Shown here: in pieces, positions 36,961 to 50,625 of the stretch | Layout: every line of letters starts with the position of its first letter | Position numbering within the stretch: the first letter of the stretch is position 1 | Origin: Pomacea canaliculata | Taxonomy: Eukaryota; Mollusca; Gastropoda; Architaenioglossa; Ampullariidae | NCBI RefSeq assembly: GCF_003073045.1 | Contig: NC_037593.1 | Coordinates: 15,880,735-15,944,734, forward strand | Length of the DNA: 64,000 nucleotides | Direction: 5' to 3' | Notes under the pieces: generated by a model | Seen by the model: only the letters and a program-made list of their open reading frames with translations | What the model was told of the DNA's origin: nothing | Database searches by the model: none | Program-made: the position numbers and the translations under genes

Positions 36961-37139
36961 AATACGGAGTAGGTGGGTATCCAATGTTAATGAGTTGAAC
37001 TATCAGCGGTTAGTGTGTTGGTTGGCACAGAGACTGGCTCTACCCGGTACATGATCGGGTGGGACGCGTTCACACAGCTCCGTGCGCTGGGGCGCCAAAA
37101 ATGTCCGCTGCACGTACGGTAGTCCTCCACACAATGGAG

Positions 37140-37225
37140 CGACGATCCCGCCGATGACTTGGGGTCCTCATGCGATGCTTTTCTCTCTCTCTCTAGTTGC
37201 TGGCTCGGCAGAAACCCACCCACCA
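37140..37225 (+). mobile_element. SINE 3' end (family B)
   Basis: TAGTTGCTGGCTCGGC at 37194-37209 is identical to 43921-43936, the tail of a fuller SINE copy. Only the 3' part is clear here; the tRNA-like head is not recognisable. Confidence 0.45.
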
Positions 37226-37989
37226 CCACCCCTCTCTCTCCCTCGCAAGAAAATAATTTTCTCGCATCATTTATTTCTCCACTTTAAATGGTAATTGAAA
37301 AATGAAGAAAAGAATGAAGGAAAAACACGCGACGACACGAGCAAAGGTGTACATCACTGAAGAGGAAAAAAAGGCTGACTAATAGTAAAATCCGCCATCT
37401 TTGTTAATAATGTTTACGTTTTGTGCTTAATAAACATACCAGATGCTTTACAAAAAAATAGAATCTAACCTACCACCAAACGTTCGTATACTTTTCTGTT
37501 AATATATATATACCATGCACTCTATCAGCATCGCCACAAACAAAAGAGTTTCACACGTGCGGCGGATTTTGCGAGCTGCCGCTGAACGCAAGATGGCGGA
37601 GTTCGTTCGGCAAGACAGAGAGGCGCCTGAACGCTCCCCCGCATGAAGTGTTATTTTTCTCGAGGCCGTAGACAGAGAGGTTCACGGGTTTTGGCGCGCA
37701 CGCGTCGTGAACTATTTCTCGCAAGCTGCGGCATGGTACGTGTGCTTCACTCGTGCGTTGTGAGTCGATCAGTGCTGCGGTCACTCCTGCCACGACGAAC
37801 GTGAGAGACCCGCGCGCGCCGTGGCCTCAGTCTCACCTAAAGTGCGCTCGTTCCTCAAACTGAAAATGATGCCAGTGTTCCAGTTCCTCTGATGTAAGAG
37901 ATGTATGTGTGTGAAACAGACCTTTACTCTGATGTAAGAGATGTGTGTGAGAAAAAAAAAGAAAAGAGAATTAATATGTCCGTCACCAT

Positions 37990-40900
37990 CTTGGAGTTAA
38001 CGAGAGTAAAGTACCGAAAATAAATAATTGAAGGTTCTTATCTTTTATTCATGTTCTGTCTTTCTGTCTATTAATTCATCACTCCCTCTGCCTACCCCGA
38101 CAGCTAAATGCTGAGGTTGCGAGGATCGGGATCCCACACCACAAACTTTGCCCGACTGCCACACAGTCGCAAACAACTTATTGTGTTCTACATTGTGCTG
38201 GGGGTCGGGTGGAGGACAGGTCTGGGTGGGTGGGTAGATGATATATTATGGCCGTGAGTGAGGAAGACTTAGCAGGTTGGATAGGATAACACTGACTGTG
38301 GATGTGCTCGCGGTTAGTAAGGAAGAGGGAATGGGGAATGTCTCCTTGAGGGGAGGGTAAGACAACGAAGCTGAATATCGAGGTGTAGGTCAGTGGAATG
38401 ATGGTGTAATGATCAGCTCACACTTATCTGAGTGTATATTTACATCAGACGATGTGATCGAAGTGTCAGAGCTGTGTACCTTTCTGGAGAAAGCGGGGGA
38501 AAAAATTCATCCTACAGATTCATTCTTCTCTGTCTTGTGGTGATGCCAGAAGATTCTTCTCAGCTGTATCTCAGCAGATTTCAGGATTTAAAAAAAAATT
38601 AAAATGTGAAAGATTTTCTCTGTGTACCTCGTTCCACCTGCGCAGACTCAGCACCACTACAACCACCTTTGTTAAGGGAAGGGAAAGGACTTGTGTGACT
38701 ATAGTTCGACAACATTATGTTTTACAGGTTATCAAAGGTAACTCGATCACCTAACGACCTGGTCCAACCGGCTTGCTAACTTCAGAAGACATCACTTGAG
38801 CTTGTTTTTAGTGTTCTCGGCTTGGAAACAAAATATCGAAGCTTGTGTCTCTTGACTGGAAAACTCTTCATCTCATAATAATGAGAGCTATAAAAGGCTC
38901 TTGCTAAAGAGGAACAGGATTGTGGTTCTGCTTTTTGGATATACTGTGCTGTAGACATGCTGAACCACTTACTGTGCATGTCCATTATTCTTTCTTCATA
39001 TTCGGAAGGTGTAAAATCCCTTCATCAGCATATCATACATCTGTTCTTACTCCTGTATGCCCTCGACAGGTGGTGAACAGAACAGCAGAGCATCACAGAG
39101 TGAACTAAGCTCACCTGTACAGTGAGTGATATGATGCAACTTGTGTCGAAGAAAAGTTCTTTTGCCTCGCACATGCAGACAATAATTACAAGAACTCAAA
39201 CTTCTTCTCCAAAACTGACAATCATGTGCCCCTCACAGTTATTATTAATGTATCTTCTTGCTTTGAGACCTCCTCGATAGTAGAGGATGGGTGTTATAGA
39301 AATCACATGATTATTATTGCCACAAAAACGCGTTTTTTAATGTTAAATAGAATCCGTCAGCACACCTACCATGTAAATGTTGCTCTCCTCTTGTTATCTG
39401 TTGTCTCCTGGTGCTACTGTGTTATTCCTGCCTCTTGCTCCTGTTAGTTGTCGCCTCCTGCTTCTGTGTTATCTCCTGCTGTCACTTTTAATTAACTGCA
39501 ATCAGCTGGTGGAAGCTGCAGTATACTTATTATCCACACTCCGGAAGCATAAAAGTCCCGTTACAAGCCAGTAGATAGTGCTCATGGGAACACACCTAGT
39601 CACCTGCTTCTTTAAAACTGACCACTGCATCTGTCGCAAAACCTATCATCAGTGACTGCTTCAGGGCTTAAAAAAAAAAATCAGTCGATTGACGAGTAGA
39701 ATACCTTCACCCCTCCACAAGTGACGACCTGGGGTTGAACCTCATTGACTCAATCCTCAGCCACTCGCGTCTCGACTGGTCCAAGCGTTCTATTATTCTT
39801 CAGAGCTCTCCGACTATCTTAGCTTTTTCAGTCATTGGCCCTTTTCCCACACTTCAAACGGTTTATCAACGACCTCCTTAAAACTCCTTAAAACAAGAAA
39901 AGCTCACGTGTCCTAACCAAAGCATTCAATGGAGCTATTAATACATCAGAGATATTGCTATTTTTATACAACGTGAACTGTCACATGAAGCACGATGAGT
40001 ATATTTTCTAATCAAACTTATTATCGTTATCGTCAGCGGTACTATCATCATTATCTCTGTCCAACTGCGTGTGTTTGTAGCCAGTGACATGCTTCTTTCT
40101 GTTTACTTACTGTGATACATTAATGTGCAACAGCCAAGTCACGTTAAGATTGTTTATATACAGGATATTTTAGGACATCGGCTGTTGATGCATAAATCCC
40201 ATAATATTCGCTTTTATACTTGTAAGCTGCAGGGCAAACTTTTTGTAAAACATTTACTTGAAACAGAAAAAAACCTTCATGTGCTTTGTTAGTAAATTGT
40301 CATGAACCAGACCTAACCGTCTGAGAATGTATTGCCCGTGGATTAGCCTCGTCACGTGACAACACGTCTCTTACCTTTGTTTGTTTGTGAGGAAGTGTTC
40401 AAGCATATAAACTATCCTAAGGGCTGTGACTGATGATGTTTCCTCTATAAACGCGTTTGTACCTGTTGGCGGCGCCGGCCAAACAATCAACGTAGGGATG
40501 GCCTTTGACCTGTATGCCCACAGAGAGGTTACAAGGCTACACCACTGTACAGACCACTCTTCACTCTCTGACCTTTTGACACCCACCCCTTGACCGCTAT
40601 ATCTTGTTTGTCAACAGTTCTAAACAATGGGAATTGCGAACCGGGTTGATCCTCGGACATGTGGTACAGATGCTGAAAAACAACTTTCTTTCTTTCTGAT
40701 CAAAGGAAAAAGGGAAGTTCATAAAAAATGTTCACGTCTTGTGACAAGACTGATTGGTTATTGTGTTACAGATTTACAGTTTGAATCATATGTATCGAAC
40801 ATAAATGTACTCTTCATTAGTCGTAAATACCTTACATCAAATAATTCTCTATTACCATGGTTTCATCTGCATTTGGGTTTAGTGCAAAACTCTAAAGTAA

Positions 40901-43770
40901 GTGTGTGTGTGTGTGTGAAAGAGAGAACGAGTGAGAAGGGAAGTAAAAATGTGTCCACCGATTGATAAATCAATCAATCAATCAATCAGCCAATCAATCA
41001 ACGTGACACAAATGACCCTTGTAATTTACAAACAAAAACTACTGAGGAAGCTTGGTGGGATAAAACAAGGGGAGGAGGGGGAAACAAATCGAATGACCTA
41101 CACACGGTCATCAACCTTTAAAAGAAAAAAAATATTATCAATCTCCTGTATCAAAGGCCAAGGTCATCATGATCCTCCATGCGACCTACTTTCTTCCTTC
41201 TGGTTTTATCTGCGCTTTCTGTAGCCTTGGCGCATGATGTTATTTCTTTGGTTCTGTAAGCTTTGCAGACTGACACCATCTGACACACGGAGGTTACCCT
41301 CACTTGTCAGTCCTAACTAATATGTCAAAAAGACCTCAACCAAAATGTTTTCAAGTCTGGGGTGAGAGGGTTTATACGTTTCTTTCCCAGGTGCGATGCT
41401 GATTCCATGACACGCACGTGAGCCACTTACTCTGAGTACAATTAAAACTTTTGTTTGTCCTCAGCGAATACGGAAATTAATTTTGTGGCTTGATTATCTC
41501 GCCGTTTAATGACTTTCGAAACATTAGCCACAGGGCATAGCCAGCTTCATTGTGACTACCATCGTTATTCGTGACTGTTACTACAATGTTTCACTTCACA
41601 ACATTCTACAGTTACTTCACCGACTTCCCTGTGATTTAGTGTGATCTTAGCACATTAGTCCGTCTCAGGCTCATACAGAGAGGTTCGTTCTCACCATTAG
41701 ACACCGGGTGTGTAGTAGACACCCATCGCCTGCTGACTATACTCTGATGTCTAGACTGCCCCACAACAGTTCCCAGTCTTTATCACAGTGTGTCACTGTG
41801 TACATAACTACTCTGCCCCATGATGTAGGTAATCAGTAAGTCGATATAATTAAGTACTCAGCCCCTTATAACAAATAGTAGATATTACATGAGGATGTTT
41901 ATTATGAACATGGCCACTGACCGTCCATCGCAACCCATGACAAGTTACAATCGTAATGGAGATGGAAAGATTGATGTAAAAACCTTGTCTATCAGACCCG
42001 ACCCACCCCTACCCCCCTTACCTGCTCAGGAGGTCGATGAAACATATTCACATAATTTTGTGCGTGCATACGTGTGTGTGTGTGTGAATTACTAGGTCAT
42101 AAATGTATTGGTTTCTCCCCTCCCACTCAGCTCACCCACGCACATACATACCCACCTACCCATCCGCCACCCCACCAACTGCTAGCCGCTGAGTCCCGGC
42201 AATGTTCACCAACAAGCGGGACATATTAGGTTTCCTAAAAAAAAAAATCACTAATATCTTTTTCTCTCTTTCACACATCCACCCACCCTACAACAAATCA
42301 CCCTTCTTTATTACCCAAGCTATTCTTAGCAAACATAAAGGCAAATACACAGGTAAACATATTTCTGTTGATAAGGAAGGAAAAAAAGGAGGGAAAAGAT
42401 AAGGTCAACCTGTGATTAAACGGACGTAGGGGAGCTAGCCAATCCTCTAAATGAACAAGGCCTATATTGAAGCAGATGGATTGTCTTGTTATTTCTATTT
42501 TCTTATGTATACATTTGTTGTGCATACGTTTGTTGTTTCAGTGAGGAATAAAAATGTTTGTAAAAAATTAAAACAAAAGAAATAAACAAAGATAGTAGTA
42601 CCCCTAAGGAAATAACATTGCATCAGAAAGTACACAAACAAGGTCACCGTTAGTATGTAGGTTGAGCAGATAAATAAAAACGGAGGCAAATAGTTTGTTG
42701 TTCTTATGGTAATCACGTGACCCCGACGACAGGTCAGAGTCACGTCTGCTGCAGGTCACGGACAGGAGAACAGATCTCACAGGAGCAGCTAACTCTCACC
42801 AACCATACAAGCGCTAGGATGCGCCTGCTTCTGAAACCTGCGTCCATCCTCCTCCTCCTCATCATCAATCATCAATCATCAATCATCGTCGTCGTCGTCG
42901 TCGTCGTCATCATCATCATTTTTTTTTGTTCTTCTTTTTCCCACTCTAACTCTTTGTGTTTTGATTCTTTTCGCTCACAAATAAGAATCTATCTTAAGTA
43001 AATTTAAAGAAAATCTATTGTTTTGCAGTTTAAGAAAAAAGCAGGAGAAGATGCTGGCCTGACATACCTCTCTTGCTCGGTAGAAGCCGCCCAACGTTTT
43101 ACAAGACCGTGCAGTTGGCTCCGTCCTCGCCAGCATCGACGTCTGGTGACGACGAGTTTCCTAGCACCGCAATCGCCAGACGATAACACAGACGACGGAG
43201 TAGATTAACAGTCAGCCGTGCACCTAGCAGGCACATTGCGCCAGAGAGATGATTGTGGACGAGAAGCTGCTTCGTCGAGTTGATTTTTTTTTTTTTTTTT
43301 GAAAGTTAGACGGAATCCTTTCGTTGTCGGAGGAAACTCAATTCCATCCTGCACTCACAGCAGAGCAAAACTGCACTGAAGGGGATTGATTACTACTCTG
43401 GTAAACACACAAACAGCTGAGTGTGATGTCACTTGTTGTCACAGAGAAAGAAGTGCTGGGGTGGCACCGCTCCTGCCACCTGTCTAAGACTGTTGTGAGT
43501 GCCCCACGGTGCAGGGCATGTGCCCCAGTTGTTTCACAGCCGCTATCACCAACAGCAAAGTGCGTCAAAGACTGGAAAAAAACAAAATTTAGAGATAGAA
43601 GCAAGGAACTTTGTTGTTGTTTTCAAGTGTCTTTGTCTCTTGTGTTGTTTTATTTTTTTTTTATTTTATTTTGTTTTAGTCAGGTCATTCACACAAAGAG
43701 ATGTCAGCTGACCACAAACATTTGTAAGTTCTGTGAGTCGTTCATACGCACTACCCGACTTCTCTCTTTC
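37990..43770. other. Region without supported genes
   Basis: No coding exon is recognised. It holds small microsatellites: TG (40902-40917), AATC (40965-41000), CATC/GTC triplets (42850-42920) and poly-T (43284-43301). Open frames such as 42717-43001 and 43423-43917 consist of repeat-derived or unsupported sequence. Confidence 0.4.
42850..42920. repeat. Compound CTC/ATC/GTC triplet microsatellite
   Basis: CCTCCTCCTC is followed by ATCATCA units and then (GTC)n and (ATC)n. It produces poly-Ile and poly-Val frames that are artefacts. Confidence 0.85.
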
Positions 43771-43774
43771 TCGG

Positions 43775-43975
43775 ACGGTCCGGTGGAGCAACGGTTAGCA
43801 CCTGTCACCTGTACAGTGAGGGCTGGCTGTCCTGGGTTCAACTCTCGTCTCGGGCACGTTGTTCTTTCTCTGCATGTGATGTGTGCTCACAGGGCTGGCT
43901 GTCTGGCCGTGATATAGTCTTAGTTGCTGGCTCGGCGTAAAACACCCTTCCCCCCCCAACACACAGACAACAACA
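43775..43975 (+). mobile_element. tRNA-derived SINE, fairly complete (family B)
   Basis: An A box lies in GGTGGAGCAACGGTTAGCA (43782-43800) and a B box in GGTTCAACTC (43835-43844), spaced as in a tRNA promoter. A body follows with GTGATATAG and a tail TAGTTGCTGGCTCGGC (43921-43936), which is shared with 37194-37209. The head lies in a normal RNA polymerase III layout, and a C-rich then A-rich tract follows. Confidence 0.65.
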
Positions 43976-45237
43976 CAACACACTCATCAACACTCAACGA
44001 TAGACAATAGCAAAAAAAAAAAAATCATTTGCTTCTTTCCAGTAAGAATACTATTAACCAATGGCCGCCCGTACTCCGGATAGTTTCATACCCTTAGTGT
44101 AGTCTAAGGAAAGCTTGCAGATTCTTGTGTAAGTAACCCACTCCACCCCACAGCCCTCCATCACTAAAGATGTTAAAACAAATGTCACTATCAGTTGTCA
44201 TCAGCGGGTCTAAAAGCATTTTAAAAGCCTGACAAAGTAAAGTCCTTCTAGCTTCCATCAGATTACAGCTTGTGGTGCTGAAGGAAGCATGAAGATCGAA
44301 GTACAATAACATTCAGACTTAGAGTTTTTGAAAAAAATAACCCAAAATTTTATAAGATCCAGGGTATACGGTACAAAACTTGTGATAAAGGCAGATTTAG
44401 TTTTTGAGAATTACATCTTGAATGATGAGTGGCTAGAAAGGAAAGTTGGTGATTGTAGAAATAAAACACACAATATATATATAGCTTGTTCACTCTCTAG
44501 TTCCATTTCTCGTTCATTTTTTCTTTGCCTTATCCTTTTCCATCTTATTTCGACCTTCGTCTTCTTTCTATCTTTGTTTCTATTTTTTCTGTAGATCTCT
44601 TTCACTTTTTCTTATTCCCTCTACTTTTTCTCTCTTTTACTCACTAGAACAAACGACTGCCACTGAACCACAAAAAGATTACTACACGCGCGCGCTGCAC
44701 ACAGACACACAGAGGCTGAGAGAGGAGAAGAAGAAGAAGGAGGAGGAGAAACCCTGTACTCACAGCAGGGTGTAAGCCCAACTGTCTCATCACAATTGTT
44801 GCACACGACCAACATACCTACTTCTCTGCTTACAGTGCTCGCACATTGTAACCGCCATACAAACATGTAAATAGGACAGACTACCGCCACTTGTGCTCCC
44901 CACATTGTGGAGGGGAGGAGGGTGATGTGAGGACGAGGTAAAAACATGACAAGTGCAAAACCGACTGTTACGACAGCAAACAATAAAGTAAACAAGCACA
45001 ACAAGTGGGTAAAGGGTTCAGTGTCCACATACCAACCCTGGGTGTAACACTACTCCTTCAGCCTGCCACCACTTGAAGTGGTTCGTCGTCAGGAGTCAAG
45101 TTCATCTGCCTGTTAGTCATCTCAGCTTGTTATTAGCCCGCTGACCTGTCGTCTGTGATGGTAGTACACTGAAGTGAGGTTTTATGTGACAGATACGGCC
45201 CCGTAGTACCACTGCATCCGCATCTTCTCTCCCCTCA

Positions 45238-45285
45238 CCATCACCACCACCACCACCACCATCACCACCATCACCACCACATCTT
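45238..45285. repeat. (CAC/CAT)n triplet microsatellite
   Basis: Runs of CACCACCATCACCAC. No gene is supported around it. Confidence 0.9.
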
Positions 45286-45681
45286 TACCTCCAGCCTACC
45301 CATCGCCTACAGTCATCAGTGATCCATGCGAGTAATGTGTTGCTGCCTGCAGTGATGCAGGTGAGGGTTCCCCCCGAGGTCGTCAAGTCTTTTATCTGAC
45401 ATCACAGAAGTCTTGCGACGCCAGGTGGCGCAGCTGGTTACACGACGGTGTAAGGATCACGCGCCGGAGATGATGGAGTGTGTGCACGTGCATTTTCTCC
45501 CGAGCTCGTGCGTGCTAGTCTGAGTGGCAGTTCTTATTGAGTTCGATTGCGTGAAAGTAGAGTAAATGGTTTCTCAGCAAAACATCGATGTGTGACAGAA
45601 CGGGTGACGAACAGGACGAAATAGAAAAAAAAAAAAAGGAAGGGGAGCGAGAAGTTCCAAGTCACAAAATTGCAGCTATGG

Positions 45682-45803
45682 TGTACCAGTAATTGTATTT
45701 GCCTGGTGGAGGACTCTGGCCAGCTTTCCATTGTCTTTGACGAGGAGGTGACCATACCAGGCGGCGAGGATGATCTCAACAAGAGACCCCAGAGCACCCG
45801 ACT
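45682..45803 (-). mobile_element. LINE reverse-transcriptase C-terminal remnant
   Basis: The minus strand reads GALGSLVEIILAAWYGHLLV, then KDNGKLARVLHQANTITGTP and a stop. The 'AWYG-x-L-x-x-x-x-x-KLARV-x-x-x-A-x-x-I-x-G' pattern is the conserved tail found after the RT domain in many animal LINE ORF2 proteins. Nothing else of the element is visible on either side, so it is a short relic. Confidence 0.55.
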
Positions 45804-45829
45804 AATTCTTTAAGATCAAGAAAGACCTA

Positions 45830-48800
45830 ATGAGACACCACGAATTTCAAATATACTCGGTTGCAAAAATGTCATGTATTACATGAAAGAAATAAAGAGA
45901 GTTGATATCACTACAAACGATGCAAAGTGACATAAACGAGATTATGCACCTGCTTGGTTGATGACACTTCACGTCAGCTCCATGATTAACGAACTGGTTT
46001 TAAGTCAACCCTACAAAAGTCGTCAACTGTCTGCCACAAGGAATGTCCTGTGGTAAATACTTAAGTTTATTGCCAAACATCCTGAGAATATCATGGCCTC
46101 AGTTCACCGCCTACCTTGGTTCGCGGACAAAGTACACATAAAACTGTTTACTGGCTATTTCGCAGAAGTAGAACAGTTTTTTCTTTTGGGTGATGGGAGA
46201 AAGACTGGAAAATGTGAGCATGGATCAGAACAGAACTAAAAATCTTGAAAGACTGAGTCAGTCAAAAGTATAATCTGAGCAGCCGACTTCCACTTGTGAC
46301 AAATAACATAAGAACTCATTTCCAAGATATCACCAACGGCTGATGTGGAAGTTAAAATGGAAATAAAAATTGAGCTTAATGTCGGGTCCGATATAAGACT
46401 ATACATTCAGCTCACTCCAAATGAACTTTCTATCATGAAAATCGGTATTTCAATTCCGGTCTTTGTCACCGAGATGATTTCTATCGTGTGGGTCAGTCAA
46501 TGGCGAGTCAATAAATAAACAAACACATAAGTAGCGGACGCCTGAAACTGGGAAGGGAGAGCATCTCGCAACTTCATTCCACATTAGTTTTCTTCCTTGA
46601 TCTCTGCTGGTCCCCGCACACGGCAATGTATTGTATTAAAATTTAGTGTTTTATAATCTTAACAACTGCTGTTAAGGTGTCAACTATCTAGGACGTGGAG
46701 GGGACTGATTTCAGTGACAGAAAGAAAGTATAGCAAGTACCTGGCGGTTGTATTATCGGTAGTAATGGCGGTCTAACATCGTAAGACCATTAAAACACAA
46801 CACTCGTGGGACTTCTCAAGGGATTGACAAAGGCTGAGTAGAGACTATGTTGCGGCTATGTTATTGTTATTGACTAATAATAGTAGGTATGTAAGACAGT
46901 GTGTATTTACTGCATCCGTCATTATTACTTATTACTTCTCATTGTAGCATCTGGAATCATCTCTGATAGGAAAGTAAGAGTACCTAGTATAGAGCCATGA
47001 GGTGTAATGGGAATGTTCTGAGATGTGGAGTGACGCCTGTGTGAACTAATAAGTAATATTTCTTTTCTTAACATGTATTTTTCTTTGATTATTTCTTATA
47101 TTCTTTGTTGATCGTGTATCCGATTCGTTTCAGTGTACATCTATCTGCCGCTTCCCTTGCATGTGTAAAAAAGGTTTAGTCAGTTTAGCTCAAAATGGTT
47201 GTCAACAGCCTTCCCTATACGTAAATTAAAGTCAGTCATAAATATTTAATATTAAGTATCTTTGACGATAGTCGCAATTCTCCTGTCAAGTGTTACATAA
47301 ATGTGTAAATCATACTCAGCCGATTTTGTAATAGTTGCAAATCATGCCATAAGGTCTTATATATTATAACTGCCCTACATTTAGACAATATTTCGAACAG
47401 ATAAATACTTCACTTGCTGACATGTCAAGGTGTTCATAAATCTGTTAACCTGTGTGATCGTAGCCCTGTCTCACCCACCCACAATTTTTTTTTTCTCTTT
47501 CTTTTGTTAGCAGCCAATAGCGAGAGGAATTTCTCTCTCTCTCTCTCTCTTTCTTAAATCTTTCGTATTTGTTTTCAAGGCCTAATTCTTTAGAATTAGA
47601 AATCAAATTAAGATTTGAAATTTAGGAAAAAAATGGTTTTTAAACCGAAACATAAACACCGGCCCCGGGAAACTGATTGTAGTTCGTGGTAACCCTGATG
47701 TTATGGCAGATTTTTAAACAAGGTGTGATTGACTGTTTGAAGACTGGGCAAAGTTAGCAGACAGCGAAATATTTGAAGTATATCGTTCCTTCAAGATGAA
47801 AAGTTATTTATCAGTTATAAGTATAAACAATTCTATTGTGCCGTAATTAAGTCATGCAAAATGAAACATTAATATTAGGTCAGTAACAATATTTATTTAT
47901 GATGCCATGTTTCGGCGAGAAAATTAAATCTGCTGATGCCTATGGTCTAATTATAGAGTGTCATTATGATGGTAATTTGTTGTTGTTGCTGTTGTTGTTG
48001 TTGTTTATCGTAAATTTTTTTACTCCCAGATTAAATTCATCTGCACTCAACGTACTCACGTATGTTATTTCATTGTCTTCGTCATGCTATGTTTCATTCA
48101 AGCCATCCGGAGCAAGATGAGGTGAATATAGAAGTTGTTACAGGACAGCGATGTTCTTCTCGGCCAGGAACTGTCAGATGCGTTGGGAGCATGCTCATTG
48201 TCGTCATGCAACAACCACGATTTGTTCTGACTCAACTCTCGTCTCTTCTCGCGCACAGAACAAAGTAAACGCCGCAGAATCCCTTTAGAGACTTGCTGAT
48301 TGACCATGATATTATGTTAGATGGTAAAACAGTCTACTTATCCCTCTTTTACCCATAGTTCCACCTCGTACGTGCTCGAACAAAAATAAAAGGAAATCAG
48401 TCATGCATGACATGAGACATACAGACTGGTTGACTCGTGCTGCTGACGTAGACAGTTGATGTAAATTTTTATAAAACCTTTCATGTCTATGTGACAGCAG
48501 GTTTTTTTTTAATTTTTTGACACACACACACACGTGTCCAACGCCATTTGTTGAAACTACTGGCCTACATTTACAGGTTACAATAAAACCTAATCTACAC
48601 ACCACCACACACGACTGGATCCTGAAGTAAGGGTGAGAGGAGTTCAATAGATATGACTTTTATCTGAAACATCTAAGCCTCAGTTCTCCAGTAAATTCTA
48701 ATTTAAAACCCTACTGTGATTTAAGATGATAAGTGGACATCATCGGGGTCCTTATCGATCTATGGTAGAAAAAAAGACAAAACGATGAAAAGGACTAGGT

Positions 48801-49340
48801 AATGATCCCGTTATCTGATTGTAGTCATCACTGCTGGGAACACTCGTGGATCCAGATAAGACCACGAGGCAAGAAATGACCCAATGGCTAAAGTAAGCAA
48901 TCAGACCTGACATCAGTTGACACGTGATTAAATAGTCGACAGATGTAGACAGTCAATGTTCTGGTGAGTGTCCTCAGTGTATGTTGGCTACAGGACAGAC
49001 AAATCGCTGCTTCGTTCTTGATTTCCTTTTATTCTGAGGGATTTTTAAATAAAAACACTTTCTGACTGCGATTATTTTCATTGTCTGTCAGCCGCTTAAT
49101 GTACATGTCATTGTAGATAGAATATACAACTGGACTATGTAGACATTTTCATGGCTACGTCAAGGGAGATGACAGTAAATATCATAAATGTGTTTTTTAA
49201 GGATAACAACAATTATTTATAAATAAGCATTTTTCAAGTAGAGTATTTTCTCTTTTTTTAGCATTCAGTTATCCTTCTTTAAATCTTTCTAGCACTCAGT
49301 ATAGGTTATGAATGCTGTTCATTATTTAACATCTACTTGA
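45830..49340. other. Region without supported genes, 3' flank of the opine dehydrogenase
   Basis: AT-rich with a CT run (47530-47551), a GTT run (47977-48004) and poly-T/poly-A. No exon is recognised. The last few hundred bases before 49345 probably include the 3' UTR of the opine dehydrogenase. Confidence 0.4.
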
Positions 49341-49344
49341 TGCA

Positions 49345-50546
49345 TTAAAGCTCAGCAAGAAGTTCATTTAGGGTCAAATATCCGAAAGCTTGAGGCGATC
49401 TTGTAAGATAAATATCCTTGCCCTTCAGCTGCGACCCGACTATCAAGTCCAGGCCCATCTGTTGCTGGCACCACTTCAACACCCGGTCACTTACAGGGGT
49501 GGACACCCCGGCCAGTTCCGCGATTCCCTTCAGGACAGCCAGACCGAAGGGTACATCTTCTTGTAGGTATCGATGATTGAAGTCCGGCATCCATCGTCCT
49601 GGTGCGATTTCTATCATTGGATCGAGGAGGCCTGCACAGCAAGGAAACAAATGAACAGTGAAAATTAAAGTGCGAGAGGATACCGCAGGGTACGTGTGCT
49701 TTACTCCAACCCAGTAATCTAAAATCAAACACGACTTTGTGATGTGAAGAAGGAATGTCTGCCCCCTCAGTTCGATGATCGACTCCCCTATTTTAAGCTG
49801 CCATGTCTGACAGAGTACAATACCGTCGTAGGCAGAGTTGGTGGCCATGGCCATGTGTAGGGACGTGGGATCCTTGATTGTGTGGTTGTAAGATCTGATG
49901 ATCCACGGCTCCAGATGTTCCACGTTCTCCAGCTTCACATCCGGTCGTATCCTTGAAATGGCGTGCGCTGTGGCCATGACCTCGTCGCTGATGGCAACCA
50001 GTTCTGACGCCCCTTCCTTCGTCAGCCCCTGTTAGCCCCGTCCGAGCCAGACAGAGACAGAGCAGTAAGGAAATTATTGGAGAAATACCCCTAGTTTTCA
50101 CTTAAGGGAGGTAACTCCATTTGGAGAAATTTTAACTATATAATTCCTTCTTCTGCAATAAGTATAATACGAACCACAGCTTCAACATATATCCCAATAT
50201 ATAGATCATATGTGCAGAAGAAGCTCAAAGACCTTTCTTACAAGCAATGGCGTACCTGATAAAAGAGCGGCCGTTCGGTGAGTGGCTTCACCGTGCCAAT
50301 CCTTGTACTTGGCGTGCATCATGACTGGGTGCACATAGGCCTTGGTCATGAGGTTCGTCTCCAGGAAGTTGCTCGCCAGTCGTAGCTGAGGTTTGCCACC
50401 GAGCAGCGACTGCAGCGTGGCGACTGGATCAAACGAGAGAGTGGTGTCCCCCTTGACAATGGAGCCTAAGAGGGCATCCTTGGTTCCCAGATGTCGACCT
50501 TTAAAAAAAATTAACAATCCAGTAGTAGGACCTTGCATCATACATA

Positions 50547-50625
<79 letters not shown>

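Larger units (their letters stand above)
36450..37860. promoter_or_regulatory. GC/CpG-rich region with YY1-type motifs, candidate promoter
   Basis: CpG-dense stretches stand out at 36450-36500, 36775-36960 and 37530-37850. YY1-type AAGATGGCGG occurs on the plus strand at 37590-37599 and on the minus strand at about 37392-37401 (seen as CCGCCATCTT). A further CCAAGATGG lies on the minus strand at about 37989-37997. CACGTG sits at 36809-36814. Two consensus minus-strand donors follow: GCAAG|GTAAGC at 36800/36799 and TTTAG|GTGAGA near 37838. Together they suggest a promoter for a minus-strand transcript, most simply SLC20, or for an unseen plus-strand gene. Confidence 0.4.

Noticed and set aside
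43423-43917. Plus-strand 164-codon frame
   Set aside because: It runs through poly-T and the SINE head and shows no protein family.
44621-45028. Minus-strand 135-codon frame with a hydrophobic start
   Set aside because: It begins at GTG, has no domain or splice support, and its second half is repeat-like.
45420-45540. A third SINE head (GGTGGCGCAGCTGGTTA)
   Set aside because: An A-box-like segment is present but no B box or shared body, so it is not called.
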